Origin: Pochonia chlamydosporia 170
Taxonomy: Eukaryota; Ascomycota; Sordariomycetes; Hypocreales; Clavicipitaceae
Assembly: GCF_001653235.2 (NCBI RefSeq)
Contig: NW_019154052.1
Location: forward strand, 1 to 64,000
Direction: 5' to 3'
DNA length: 64,000 nucleotides
Each line of letters opens with the position of its first letter. The stretch's first letter is position 1. The notes beneath the pieces are model-generated. The model was given only the letters and a program-made list of their open reading frames with translations. It was not told the origin of the DNA and did no database searches. Shown piece by piece: positions 32,900 to 43,915 of this stretch. The position numbers were made by a program, and so were the translations under genes.

Positions 32900-35803
32900 A
32901 TGAAGCAGTGGTTCAAGCGGCGCCTCAGAAAATCAACGGCCTCGGTCACCCCAGAGAATGCTGGGACTGATAAAGCCTTGACTCCAGGTAGGCAAGCCAT
33001 TATGGAAATTAGGATACTCGATGATGGCAGACGATGGCAGCTAATAACGAGTGCCGAGACAGACTCGACGGCAACAGTAGTAACTGCTGTCCAGGTACAG
33101 CAATGTCAAAGCCCTCCGGACGCACCACCGTATGCCTACACGTCCGATTTGTGGCAGGAAGCTTATCGCTCCTTGGACAATGCAGATCAGCAAAACCTTG
33201 AACAGTTCCATAAGCTGCAGCAAAACGATACTGCAAGGGGCATTGCAGAGGAAATCGAGGAGAGAATACGCCAGGTGTTCGACAAAAAGGAACGAAACCA
33301 GGGCGCGAAACAAATCATCGAACGAGCATTAGCGGTACTAAACAAATTTTTGTCCGTAGGAGATGTGGTGGCCAGTTTCGATCCTGCCCACGCTGCTTTG
33401 CCCTGGGCTGCTGTTAGGTCCATTTCTATGGTGAGTGTTTCAATAATAGGGTGACAATCTTAGCCGCCAAAAAAAAAAAAAAAAGAACTTGGTCCGATTT
33501 GGATTCTGATCAACTATTACAGCTTCTGGCGGCTCACAGTGAATTACATGGAATGGTTTTGGCTGGAATCTCTCAGGCTGCAACACTACTTGCTCAATGC
33601 GACATCCACCAACAGTTGTACATGGTTGGGGCTCATGCACTTCGTCCACCTGAGACCAGCTTAGGAAAGCTGAGGCTAGCGATGATTAAAGCGTATATAA
33701 GATCCCAGAAATTTCTTAGCTTCGCTATTGAGAGCCTACAGAAGAGGGTCAAAATCGCCGCGGTTTTTAAACTTGACGTTGTCCGAGAACATGTGAGGCG
33801 GCTATCAGAGAGCGAGCAACAAGTTCAGCAGGTTGCAAATCACTGCGAGGCGCAGTGCAACCGAACCGGGAGGGCAGGGGTTAAAAAGCTACTGGAAATG
33901 GCTGCAGAGTTTATGCAAACTACACAGCACAGCACGTAGGTAATAGAGCTTATGTTTCAGTGTACAACGCTAACCTTATGGAAAGTGAGCTCATTTTGGA
34001 GATGATTAACGACAAGGAGCAGCTTGAAGTGCTAAATTGGATCTCGGAAGTACCATACGGAAGTCATCACCTAATTGTGAAGGAAATTCGAACAGCGGAA
34101 ACATGCGAGTGGCTAATGCATCATAAACCTTTCATTGAATGGGATACTGCCGACAGGTCTTCCATATTCTGGTTACACGGCTCCCGTAAGTGACGTATCA
34201 ACCTTAAGAACCTGAAAGAAACTGACCTAACTCTTTGCAGCTGGAACTGGGAAAACATTCCTCACGTCCAAGGTCATTGATCGCGTACAGAACCGACTGG
34301 AAAACGAAGCCACTCAGGGAGGATTTGCTTATTTCTACTGTAATCGAAATGAGGAGTGCCGCCGCGAACCGCTTTCGGTCCTCCGTGCTCTCGTTCGTCA
34401 ATTATCGACCGTTCCATCTCAGCCGAAGTATGTCCGTAAGCAGCTTCTGGATACATGTAGGGAGCTAAGGTCAAAGAGTTCCCATCTTGGTTTCGACTCG
34501 TGCCGTAGTCAACTACTACAATCTGTTAATGGATACTCTCAGACTACCATTATCCTAGATGCCCTGGATGAATGCTCCCCTGATAGGCGTTGGAAGTTGA
34601 TGGATATCATACAAAGCCTGATAAGCGAGTCTGAGCGGCCTATTAAGGTGTTTATCGCAAGCCGTCCGGACCACGATATTAGAATAAGATATTCCCGACT
34701 GTCCAATGTTAAAATTTATGAAGCAAACAACCAGGGCGATATTGAGAAATATGTTAATGAGGAGATAAACAGGCCGAGAGTATGGGGTCCAATATCACCA
34801 TCGTTACGTGACTATCTCGTTGACACCCTTCTCAAGGGCAGCCACGGAATGTAAGCTTACCACCAGTACTAAGCGAGGTCTCGAGAGATGCTTATATACC
34901 TGCAGGTTCCAATGGGCACATCTTCAAATTAAGCAAGTGCTCGAATTGCCAACAGAAGAGGATATCCGGGCAAGGCTCGGAAGGCTTCCATCTGGGCTCA
35001 AAGAGGCATATGATGAAATATACGGCAAGATAGCGAAATATCCACGAGGCAAAGCAATAGTGGATTCCGCTATTACGTGGATGATGAGTTCCGATTTTGT
35101 TATTACAAGCGATGTTCTGCTGGACGCAATTCGTATTAGACTTGATACTGACCAGTTGGGTACTTCGAATGCAGTATCAGAGGCACAACTACTTTCTCTA
35201 TGCAATCATCTACTAGTTGTCGATTCTACATCCAACCAGTGGCTGTTCTCACACCTCTCAGTGCTGGAGTACTTCGAATCCAATCATTGGACCCTCGTAC
35301 AGGCTCACTGTAGCATTGTAAAGGTATGCTTCAGGCTGCTTCTAGCAACATTTGGAGGAGAAATGAATGAAGACACAATTACGAGGTTTAACAATAGGCA
35401 TAAGTCAGAGTCGCAGAACGAAGTGGGCAAGTTGCTACATGTTCAGAAATATGTGATTGAGACTTGGGTCCATCATGTCACAAGCTACGAGAGGTTAGTG
35501 AAGAGGGAAGACCAAGCGCCCGACCCAACGCTTCTACAGCTGGCGAGGAGATTTCTAGGGACTTCGGAAAATACTAGCGCTGAATACCGCAAATGGCGTC
35601 AGCATTTCTTAGAGGAGTATGGCTATCGTGTGCTCCCTTCGGATATGGCAACCCTTCTATGTCAGTACTCAATTTCTCCCCTCCCGCGAGACTGGTGGGA
35701 TGAGGGGGAAAATTTTGCACAAACGTTAGCCGGCTTCGTGTATGAAGAGAAGTCTAATCACATGCCGATGTCTGAAAAACTTGCTCGGAAGAGTTTCGTG
35801 TAA
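32900..35803 (+). CDS. NACHT-NTPase (fungal NLR-type) with NACHT_N domain, lacking C-terminal repeats
   Basis: Exons 32900-33430, 33523-33935, 33986-34185, 34241-34850 and 34906-35803 give 883 residues with every junction in frame. Introns are 50-92 bp, and intron 2 uses a clear CTAAC branch site. The N-terminus contains the NACHT_N (NWD) signature, with FLSVGDVVASFDPAHAALPW near residue 160. Then come NWISEVPYGSHH, Walker A GSPGTGKT near residue 380 and Walker B TIILDALDEC near residue 488, then the helical regions including RLGRLPSGLKEAYDEIY. Such STAND proteins act in fungal non-self recognition and programmed cell death, with WD40, ankyrin or TPR sensors at the C-terminus. Here the frame ends without any repeat array shortly before a transposon nest, so the gene is probably truncated. 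Intron 1 holds a 16-base A-run. Confidence 0.8.
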
Positions 35804-35907
35804 ATAGATGCTTATTTATACTAAGCAACAGGGTGCGCATTTGCATGCTAATAACTATAATCGGGCTTGCTACGGCGTTGCTATACTTGGACTAGTTCTT
35901 AAGATAT

Positions 35908-36087
35908 AAGTTGCCGACTGACTTTCCACTGTTGCGTTATGCTACGACGTCGTGGGAAGCACACGCAAAGCAAAGCGTGCAAAGGGGGATATCACAGGAT
36001 AAACTCCTACGCTACTTCCCAGTCGTCGGAATTGCTAGTGCAGGTATAGGTGCGGGTTTACAGTATAATGTTGTGATAATTAGATGA
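35908..36087 (+). pseudogene. Possible remnant of the NLR C-terminal coding sequence
   Basis: An open frame of 59 codons starts after a stop and reads KLPTDFPLLRYATTSWEAHA and then DKLLRYFPVVGIASAGIGAG before TGA. The style (FPLLRYATTSWEAHAKQS) is that of helical segments in fungal NACHT/ankyrin proteins and resembles the YVIETWVHH segment of the gene upstream. It has no start codon. It lies between the truncated NACHT gene and the first transposon end, so it is best read as leftover coding sequence of that gene or a paralogue. Confidence 0.4.
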
Positions 36088-36114
36088 CTGCCTACAGACG
36101 GGACAAAAATAATA

Positions 36115-36158
36115 ACGTCGGGGACCTATTAACCGCCTAGACCCCTAAACCGCCTACC
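36115..36158. repeat. Orphan transposon terminus-like sequence
   Basis: Begins ACGTCGGGGACCTATTAACC directly after a TA dinucleotide (36113-36114), the form taken by the ends of the two TA-flanked elements nearby (ACGTG...). I found no inverted partner within the window. It may be the left end of another pogo/Fot1-type element whose right end was lost or mutated beyond recognition. Confidence 0.3.
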
Positions 36159-36421
36159 CTTTTTTATCCTTTTAACACTAAATAACCTACATTATAACTA
36201 TAATTTCTTATGTAATTTTAGAGCAAATATAATTCTATTTAAATATTTAGAATTAGCATATTAAGATATATAGAAGATAATATTTAATCTGCTATATTAG
36301 CTATATATAATAGTCTATCTACTTAGAAAGCTATAGTATAATAGAAAATACCTAGAATAGCTATTAAAGATTAACTTTCTGGCTTTTAGTTATAAATTAA
36401 TACATATAAACTATATTAATA

Positions 36422-38283
36422 ACGTGGGTGCATAGCAAGCCGGCTAGCATAGCAAGCCAGCCACCCTAACCTAGTTACATGCAAAGATTATACAAAACCA
36501 CAACCACAATATAGGAAATTAATTAATCTTTACTGCTATCCTCTTTATTTAATATTTCTACATTAATCTAACAAGTTTGCGCGTTATAACTAGACTTACT
36601 GTACACACTATATTGCTAACCCTTTATCTTATCCTAAGGCTTATAACCTCTAGTTTAGCAATCTTCTTATTTTACCTGCTCTTCTATATTATTCTAGTCT
36701 TAAAGAGCCTATCCCTTGGTAATAGTTATACTACTGCCTTAATATAAATGTATTTTTCTAGCCCTATGCTACTTGCTTAGTATTATATTTGCCTCTTAAA
36801 GTTACTTAACTTTAGCCTTTAAGAGGGCTATCTTATATATAAGTCTGTACGTTCCCTTTGCAAATTAATCTATAGCAGATAAAATTAATATTAGCAAGCT
36901 TTCCTAGTGGCAGCTTATTTGCCTTTTAATAGAATTAGTTTATAAAGCTGCCTTGGTTAGGCTATTTAGGGTCTTTAGAACCTATAGATTTAGTAGCTTA
37001 AGTGCAGCTTTAACTAGCAATAGAGTTTATAGCTTTATATCTAGCTGTATTAATACACTTTATAGATTAAATAGAATAAGCCCTATACCTCTAAATGCTT
37101 CTTAGATATTTTTTTCTATTATTATAGCTTTAAATATAGCGTAAAACGCGGGTAGAAAGTCTAACTTTATAATGTGTATAATCTTTACTCTTATTAACCC
37201 TTTAATTTCTAGGCTATATGCCTTCTTTAGTAGCCTAAAATACCTAACATCTAATAGTTAGAGAATATGTGATAAATAAGCTAGCATATAGAGCGTAATA
37301 ATCTTATAGTTCTTACAGAATACCTTAAATTCCGTTAAATAGTAGCTTTTATGCCTATCTATAATTAGAAGATAGTATATACCTTAGGTTTATAGTTTAG
37401 TATGCTTTTTAAAGTGTTAAATCTATTCTATAGCCTTCTTATTTATAGTCTAGCTATTAGGAGTTATAGAGATAACCTAATCCTTTAGTAGGGTACTATC
37501 TTTATACTAGTTTATAAGGTAATACTGCCCTATAATAATAATAAATAGTAGGATAGCCTAGCTATAAGAATTAATAGACTAGATTACTAAAACCTATTCT
37601 CTATTATCTAGCTAGGCTAAAGTTAGCTTGCTATATCTATCTAAGCTTATAATAACTATAGTAGTTAAGATTATGCCTATTATAAAGCTAGCCTTATTAA
37701 AGTTATAGAAATCCTTATTAAGAATGCTATATTTTATAACTGTATTATATATAAGCTTAAACTAAGGCTTAATTATCTTTAGATCTTTATATAAGGCTCT
37801 CTAATAGTTATATCTACACGTAAAATGCATAGTAAGCTCTTAGTAGCGCTTAATAAAGTTTAAAGCCTATTATAGTCTAATAGAAGGCGTATTATAATTA
37901 GCAAGCAGTTAATTTGCTATATCTTACACACTATAAAGCTAGAAAGGGAAAGATTAGGCATCTAGGTTAAGAATATATTAAATAATTATTAACTCCTCTA
38001 GATCTATAAGTTTTTAAGAATTAGGCATTATATCACATTATATAGTAACTCTATTTAGGCGATTGCTAAGTAGGCTACAGCTAACCCTATAGGCTTTTAT
38101 AGTAGCTTAAATGCTTAATTCTAAATCTCTCTATATAGCCTTAATAGCTAAGATTATTTAGCTCTCTTTATTTAAGGATTCTATAATTTTTAGTGGAGAA
38201 ATCTAAAGTTAAAGGAGGATAGTTACATTTCTGTAGTGGGGTAGCCGGCTTGCTATGCTGGCTAGCTCGCTATACACCCACGT
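36422..38283 (-). mobile_element. RIP-degraded pogo/Fot1-type DNA transposon, 1862 bp, with TIRs and TA duplications
   Basis: Terminal inverted repeats of about 46 bp start ACGTGGGTGCATAGCAAGCC on the left and ACGTGGGTGTATAGCGAGCT on the right end read inward. All eight mismatches between them are transitions. TA flanks both sides (36420-36421 and 38284-38285). On the minus strand, about 37220-37370, decayed DDE transposase coding reads EFKVFCKNYKIITLYMLAYL, followed by LLDVRYFRLLKKAY after a stop. Upstream of it, the conserved DGHGSH-type block reads DRHKSY, the change expected from G-to-A and C-to-T mutation. The whole interior is TA-rich with stops in all frames. Length matches Fot1-like elements. 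It is not functional. Confidence 0.85.
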
Positions 38284-38285
38284 TA

Positions 38286-38554
38286 GTTACTTACATAATA
38301 GCCTAAATATTATTAAATATACTAGTTATACATTAAGAACTCTACTTTTTTATCTCATATATTCTTACTAAGAGAGATAATTACTTAAGCTTTTAATATA
38401 ATAATTCCTTCTAACCTTTTAGTAGGTCTATTTTAGGCTAAAGTATATAGAGCTATAGATTTATATTTAATTCCTTTAATATTAACCTATTTATTATATT
38501 AGGATTAAAGCTTCTAGTTATTATCTCTATAGATCTTAATAATCTTTAGGTTAT
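38286..38554 (-). mobile_element. TA-rich relic, probably part of the Gypsy element
   Basis: A heavily TA-rich segment between the pogo-like element and the solo LTR. It is likely the continuation of the Gypsy pol relic found beyond the MITE, because removing the LTR and MITE insertions rejoins the two. No clear protein similarity survives that I can align. Confidence 0.4.
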
Positions 38555-38733
38555 TGTAACGAGCACTGTAATAGTAGTAGATAAAGCTAGGTAGCAGCAA
38601 TAGGGTACGTTGTATTCAAGACTAAAGCTTGCTCCCACATGTGTATGTGTGAAGCGCTGGTGATATGCAGGCGAAGAGGCGGTGACACGCGGCAGAGAGC
38701 GGGGTGTCGCTTGTGCGTCGCGTGCACCTTACA
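38555..38733. mobile_element. Putative solo LTR, 179 bp, flanked by GTTAT target duplication
   Basis: Begins TGTAACGAGC and ends GCACCTTACA, so it has the TG...CA ends of an LTR with 5-bp terminal inverted repeats TGTAA/TTACA. The five bases GTTAT occur immediately before (38550-38554) and after (38734-38738), as expected of retroviral-type integration. Its base composition is GC-rich and unmutated compared with the TA-rich surroundings, so it arrived after most of the RIP decay. No internal region is present, which fits LTR-LTR recombination. A small DNA element with 5-bp duplication is the alternative. Confidence 0.7.
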
Positions 38734-38739
38734 GTTATA

Positions 38740-39155
38740 ACGTGATTGCATAACGAGCTAGACAGCATAACAAGCTAGACACTATACAAGTATATATAAA
38801 GCTATACCCCTATTAAAACTACTAATAGTACCTAAAAATGGTTCTTCTAACATAGCACTTATTACTATATAAATAGTATAATTCTAGATTTATAGATACT
38901 TAGCTAGACTAGTTCTCTAAAAGTCCTTAAATTTCTTATTTATACTATATAAACCTTAGGTTCTCTATAAAATTATATATAACTTAATACTAAAATTTTA
39001 ATAGTAACTTACATATATAGTTAAATATAAGATATATCTAAGAGAGCTATTTTAAGCTATTTTTAGTGGTTTTTACAAGGATATAAAAAGTGTATTTTTT
39101 GTGTGAGTGCGCGTGTCTAGCTTGTTATGCTGTCTAGCTCGTTATGCAATCACGT
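38740..39155. mobile_element. 416 bp MITE with perfect 43 bp inverted repeats, TA duplication
   Basis: The two ends are identical inverted copies over 43 bases, starting ACGTGATTGCATAACGAGC, and are flanked by TA (38738-38739 and 39156-39157). The interior is TA-rich and non-coding. The termini resemble those of the larger pogo/Fot1-like element in the block (shared ACGTG, TGYATARCGAGCTAG and CAGCATARCAAGC), so it is probably a non-autonomous derivative of a sister family. The right end adjoins the Gypsy pol relic directly, so the MITE inserted into that relic. Confidence 0.88.
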
Positions 39156-39157
39156 TA

Positions 39158-39550
39158 GGTATTAGTTCTTTTATATAATTATATTAAGTACTTAATAGTC
39201 TATATAGAATTAGAGTTCTCTATCTAGTTTTTATATAAAGAGTATAGGTATAAAAGCTATTAAGCTACTAGCTTAAATAAATCCTTTATCTAAAAGCTTA
39301 ATAAAGGTTTAGTAAAGAATAACAAGTTTTTCTCTTAATATTCTATATAGAGACCTAAATAGTAGTTCTTTCTCTTTCCCCTTCTTATTAATTTATAAAG
39401 GGATATAGTAGTTAATTTTAATCTAATTTAGTAGTAGCTAGTCTGCTTTTTCTCTATTATAGATAGAAAGAAATTTATAATAATACTTAGGGAGCTTCTT
39501 ATAAGGGTCTATTTATTTCTTTAGAGTAAAGGCCTTCTTAATGTCTTAAA
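39158..39550 (-). mobile_element. RIP-degraded Gypsy (Ty3) pol relic, start of the reverse transcriptase region
   Basis: Read on the minus strand, the TA-rich sequence still gives the order of Gypsy pol: YKFLSIYNREKAD, then FRSLYRILREKLVILY, then FIKLLDKGFI, then ASSLIAFIPILFIK, and FYIDY...LN just before the MITE. This matches the segment leading into the reverse transcriptase (the RPLYxMSxxEL, LLDKGFIRxSxSP, VLFVKK, RxCVDYRxLN series). Many stops interrupt it. It is interrupted on its downstream side by the MITE. Confidence 0.75.
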
Positions 39551-41167
39551 GACTTACAGAAATCGCCAAGCTAGGAGTTTGCAGATCCTAGATCGTATTG
39601 TTACCTGCTTGTGCACTTTGTCGTGTAGGTTTCGAAAAGCCTTCCAAGACCCAGCAGCAGACATGCATCACGTTCTGTGGTTTTGACTTGGAGGCTGCGA
39701 GGATCCAACAGGTGGCTGACTATCTCAAGTTGCATCGGTTTGTGGCTCGTTCACGTACTAGATAATCTGGGCTTCGCTGGCGTTATCCACTTTCGTTTAA
39801 AGCTGCGGCCCGCCGTGAGACTTTAGGCTTTCGAAGGAAATACCGTCTTCAATGCTACCTTTCGAGCTCCTTATTGAGTCCTTCGTGGCTACGTACTTAC
39901 TGATTCCTGCTCGATTACATATTCAAGTTTAGAGGCTAGTGGGTTGTCCGGACTAAGCGGATATGCCCAATAGTTTACTGGTCACATTAACTCACAACTT
40001 CCACATTCAGGATTCTTTTCATTATATGGGCTGAGCCATGTAATGGAAATTTCGGGTACATTTAGGCAGATTTCGGTCTTGCAGTCAACTTGAACCTATT
40101 GCCCATGGCCAAATTGGAGACCCTCTCATTCAAAACGTAGTAAAACCTACCCATGGCAATAGTAATGGTTCCAGGGGACATCTTACCCACTACAGTCCGC
40201 AACTGGAGCAGCTACAATACAAGCCACCAGGGTCAGAACAGGCCCTAAATGGTGGCTTTCTGAGCCCAACAAGACGGAGAGTAACCCCAAGGCCTACCCT
40301 CGTGGCCGTACCCGCCGGCGAAAAGAAGCATTCACCTGCCACATGGCGCTCAATTACTTGCCATGCCAAGGATGATTTGGCCGTGGGTACTGCCGAGCTG
40401 GGGCAAGATGAGGTCCACAAAGCGCCATAACCGTCTATTTTGTGCCTGAATCTGGGTGCGGACTACCTTGTAAGTCTTGCTAAGGTTACCACCCTGTGAC
40501 AATACTATATCTCAATATCGCTCCAATCAGAGTGTAGATGGTCTCTGGAAACTCACCACGCTTGACTGTCAACATCAAAATCAACTCCCAAATCGCGCCT
40601 CACTTGCCTAACTCCTCGTTCTAGACTTACACAGTTCTGTATGGTAACCTAGTCTAATGCAAACCAGTTGAAGCAATGTAACCAAGAGTCCAGAGTTTTT
40701 CGACGTGCACGCCTCGTAGTCTCGTTATACCCGAAGATAACTTTACCATTTACCGTATGGTATCCATACTAAAGATATGCTTGTAGCCCACTTTTGAAGT
40801 TCCGAGGCCTAGACAAGGTCAGAAGTTGCAGACTAAACTCGCCGCGGCCGTAGCTGGGCTAGAATAACTGGCTTCGGCATTACACCCTTTCCATATTGCA
40901 ACGTTTAATTATGTGCCACAATTTTTCCGTCTTTCCCATCCAGAACATCAAGCTGCTGCCAGGGTTGGCCGCTGAATATTGGGAGTTTGGTAACTAAGCA
41001 TGGAAGGGGGAATCGTTTCTCATCTCGAGTTGCTCAAGTATATATATCCAGCTTCTACGTCCATGTAAACTGTAATTTGGCTCCCAGGTTCAGCAGTGCG
41101 CATCTCTTGATATCCTCAATTACTTGTACAAACGCTGGACTTGACTCCAGCACTGCTTACCGTCAAG
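39551..41167. other. Intergenic region with normal base composition, no supported gene
   Basis: Composition returns abruptly to normal at about 39555, marking the edge of the TE block. Open frames such as 40190-40420 (-) show no motif. The right end is promoter and leader of the lysozyme-like gene. Confidence 0.4.
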
Positions 41168-42234
41168 ATGCTCACCAAGGTATTTCTGTTCAGCATCTTG
41201 ATTCGCCAATGTCAACTAATAATGGTCATCGTAGCTTGCCGTCACCTCCCTGCTGGTCAGCGCTGTTTGCGCTGTGCCCTATCCCCCCTCGGTTGCTGAT
41301 TCCAGCGCCATCTCAAAGGTTGCCGCCTCGGTTTTCACCACGAAGAAACCCAATGGCGGTAACTTCATGCCCACCAGCCAGTCAAAGGCCACTAGAACTA
41401 CCAATGCTGAGTCTCCAGCTGCGGCTGACCTTGAGCGCCGTCAAAAGGGCGAACGAGTCCAGAATGGCAACTTGGCCACTTACAACAGCGCCGACATTAA
41501 AGACGGCAACGGAAATGGTGTAGATTCCTACACGATGTATTGGGGTGACGGTAGTACCGGTCAAGGCTGGCCTGACAAGAACCGCTGGGTGTCTTTCGAG
41601 AACATGTTCAATAACTACAAGAACCAAATGTTCCAGTCTTGCGGCTGGCAGAACCCTCCTCAGCCAAACAACAGTGGGCCAGAAGTCGGGGCTATCTGGG
41701 ATGGCATCCAGAAGGCCGCCGATGCCTCCGGAGTTGATCACCGATTAATCCTTGCTGTCATTATGCAGGAGTCTCACGGCTGCGTTCGCGCACCAACCAC
41801 CAACTACGGCGTCCGCAACCCGGGTCTGATGCAGGACCACAATGGCCACGGGACATGCAATGACAACGGCCGGGTCCAGAACCCTTGCCCTTCCGCCACA
41901 ATCTTTGAGATGATAAGTGAGGGAACTGCTGGAACCGACTCTGGAGATGGACTCGCCAACTGTATTAACCAGTCCGGACGAGGAGACGTCTCTGCTTTTT
42001 ACCGTGCTGCTCGCATCTACAACTCTGGCTCTATTTCCAACACCGGACAGCTCCAGAATGGTATTGCTACTCACTGCTACGCCAGTGACATTGCCAAGTA
42101 GGTTTCCATGAAGAATTTACTGACTCTACAAATACTGACATGCGAGATTTAGTCGTCTTACTGGCTGGGTTAACGCTGGTTCAAAGTGCAACTGCGACAA
42201 CAACCCCGGCAGCTGCGGTATTGTCACACATTAA
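41168..42234 (+). CDS. Secreted lysozyme-like (SLT-type) protein
   Basis: Three exons, 41168-41179 (ATGCTCACCAAG only), 41235-42097 and 42153-42234, give 318 residues. The 12-base first exon is needed: it supplies the start of a good signal peptide, MLTKLAVTSLLVSAVCAVP. After a propeptide-like region ending in LERRQK (possible Kex2-type site), a domain of about 200 residues contains GVDHRLILAVIMQESHGCVR, with Glu183 at the position of the catalytic Glu of SLT/goose-type lysozyme folds, and RNPGLMQDHNG. The C-terminal cysteines (KCNCDNNPGSCG) suggest an extracellular disulfide-rich protein. The likely role is peptidoglycan or chitin-like polymer cleavage in competition with bacteria; that is inference. 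Confidence 0.75.
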
Positions 42235-42392
42235 GTGGTGAGATTGAGGTATATTGTATATAAATGGACTGATGTATATATTTTGCGCGCCATAAATAAT
42301 TGAGACTTGCATTTGTTACTCACTTTCCGCTTCTTTTACTTCTCACCTGGCTCACAAACGACAGTGAAAAGGGTGGGGTTGAGCTGATAGTC

Positions 42393-43915
42393 TTACAATG
42401 ATGGATAACCGCCTGAGAAGAATCCATCCGGATCGTAGGTCTTCTTCAGTTGTCTTAGTCTCTGCAGTGTCTCCTTTCCGAATGTAGCCTCAACATCTGT
42501 GTCGATACTAGGCATCAGATTTCCATAAGCAACTCCCTCGAAAACATCACCGGTGGCCTTCAGTTCGTCCACAGTCCCGCCCGCCATGTCAATCGCTGCA
42601 TCGTTTGCTTCTGAGCTGACCATCATGTTATCATGCCGACAAATGAGCGGGAGCAGTCGATGACGATACCGCAGTGGGAAGCACGCCTTTGGGTTGGCTT
42701 GGATTGCTAGCCCATGGGCGAAGTGGCTGGGGCTGCCCATGTAGACGCCTTTGGTATTGCGATATCGCCGGTTCAACACCGACACAACACTTCTTGTAAG
42801 ACCTTTTGTGATGACTCCACGAAGATAGCACGGTGTTGGCTGCGAAGAAGGGACCGCCTTGACAAAACTGGCAAAGTCCACTGAGGAGGAGAAGTCAGCT
42901 CCATTGTATACTAATTTCTTGGGGGCAGAATATCGGAAGAACAGCGTTACTTACTTTCGGAAACATTACCAGCTAGCGAGCCTGATAACGACTTCATCTT
43001 ATCCAGAAAGCGGTAACCATTTGTTAAGTCATCGCCCGGCTTTGCACACCAAGCAAAGTAAAAGCATACTTCTGGGTTGAGTGGATTTGGATTCCGGATA
43101 TACAGATCCCCTGCAAATTCCGTCGGAAGATTAGGCTCGATGTTGTCGGACCATTCTGTCAGTGCAGACTCCCAATCACGATGTTCAAGCTTCAGGGCGC
43201 CGATTAGAAGTTTCGGTTGCGGGTAGATCTTGACTGTAAGCTGCGTCACCACACCCCATATACCATTACCGGCGCCTCGCAGGGCCCAGAGTAGTTCGGA
43301 GTTGTGGTTTTCATCAACCTGAATTATTGAGCCATCGGCGAGAACAAGTCGTCCTGCAAGAATCTGATCAACTCCAAGTCCGTAGGCTGAGGCGTACATG
43401 CCGTATCCGCCTCCCATAGCCCAGCCAACATAGCCGACCATCGGGTGCCAACCTATTGGAGTAAATAGACCACGATCCCCTAGAATTGGCGCAAGTTCAC
43501 CTGTTAGAATACCGCCCCCGACATCAGCGCAGTTCTTTCCCTCGGCGATGGTCACAGAATTCAGACCACGTAAGTCCAGGACAATCCCATTGTCTGCTCT
43601 CGAAATGTTCCTTCCGGCCAAGTCAGACCCTCCAGAGCGAATGCCCAAGGGCAAATTCAGTTTCCTGGCTATTTTAATGGTGTCCGCGACATGAATTTCC
43701 TCAGAAGCTCGGATAACAGCTACCGGCTTCACAGATATCGCCTGATTGAAGGTGGAGCTCAGCCCCTTATACGAAGGATCAGAGCGAGTATAGACAATTT
43801 GCGGAAATTTCTCATGTAAAGGCAAAAGACCTGGTGCGTCCTTATCAATGTTGTATTTTGTCCTCGTTGCAGCAGGGACGCTCTGAGGCGTTGTGGAGAT
43901 GGTTTCGAAACGCAT
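42393..43915 (-). CDS. FAD-linked oxidoreductase of the BBE/VAO family without the usual flavin-linking His and Cys
   Basis: Two exons, 43915-42955 and 42880-42393 (74 bp intron), give 482 residues. The FAD_binding_4 fold is shown by KPVAVIRASEEIHVADTIKIARKLNLPLGIRSGGSDLAGRN, GGGILTGEL and YGLGVDQILAGRLVLADG. The BBE C-terminus is YDPDGFFSGGYPSL. In most family members the RSGGH histidine binds FAD covalently; here the motif reads RSGGSD. The second attachment cysteine, expected before the VGxxG turn, is replaced in GWHPMVGYVGWAMGGG. The enzyme therefore probably holds FAD non-covalently or by another residue. No signal peptide is seen, whereas many relatives are secreted. It is divergent from a small NTF2/SnoaL-like gene over a 656 bp promoter region. 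Confidence 0.82.

Noticed and set aside
33936..33960. A 25 bp intron ending at TTTCAG in the NACHT gene
   Set aside because: Too short and out of phase; the 50 bp intron 33936-33985 with a CTAAC branch site keeps the frame.
35796..35831. A 32 bp intron (GTAAAT to ACAG) extending the NACHT gene past its stop
   Set aside because: Shorter than functional fungal introns, and the frame it opens closes again after about 23 codons.
38555..38733. Reading the GC-rich island as a gene or RNA fragment
   Set aside because: The TG...CA ends and GTTAT flanks explain it better as a solo LTR.
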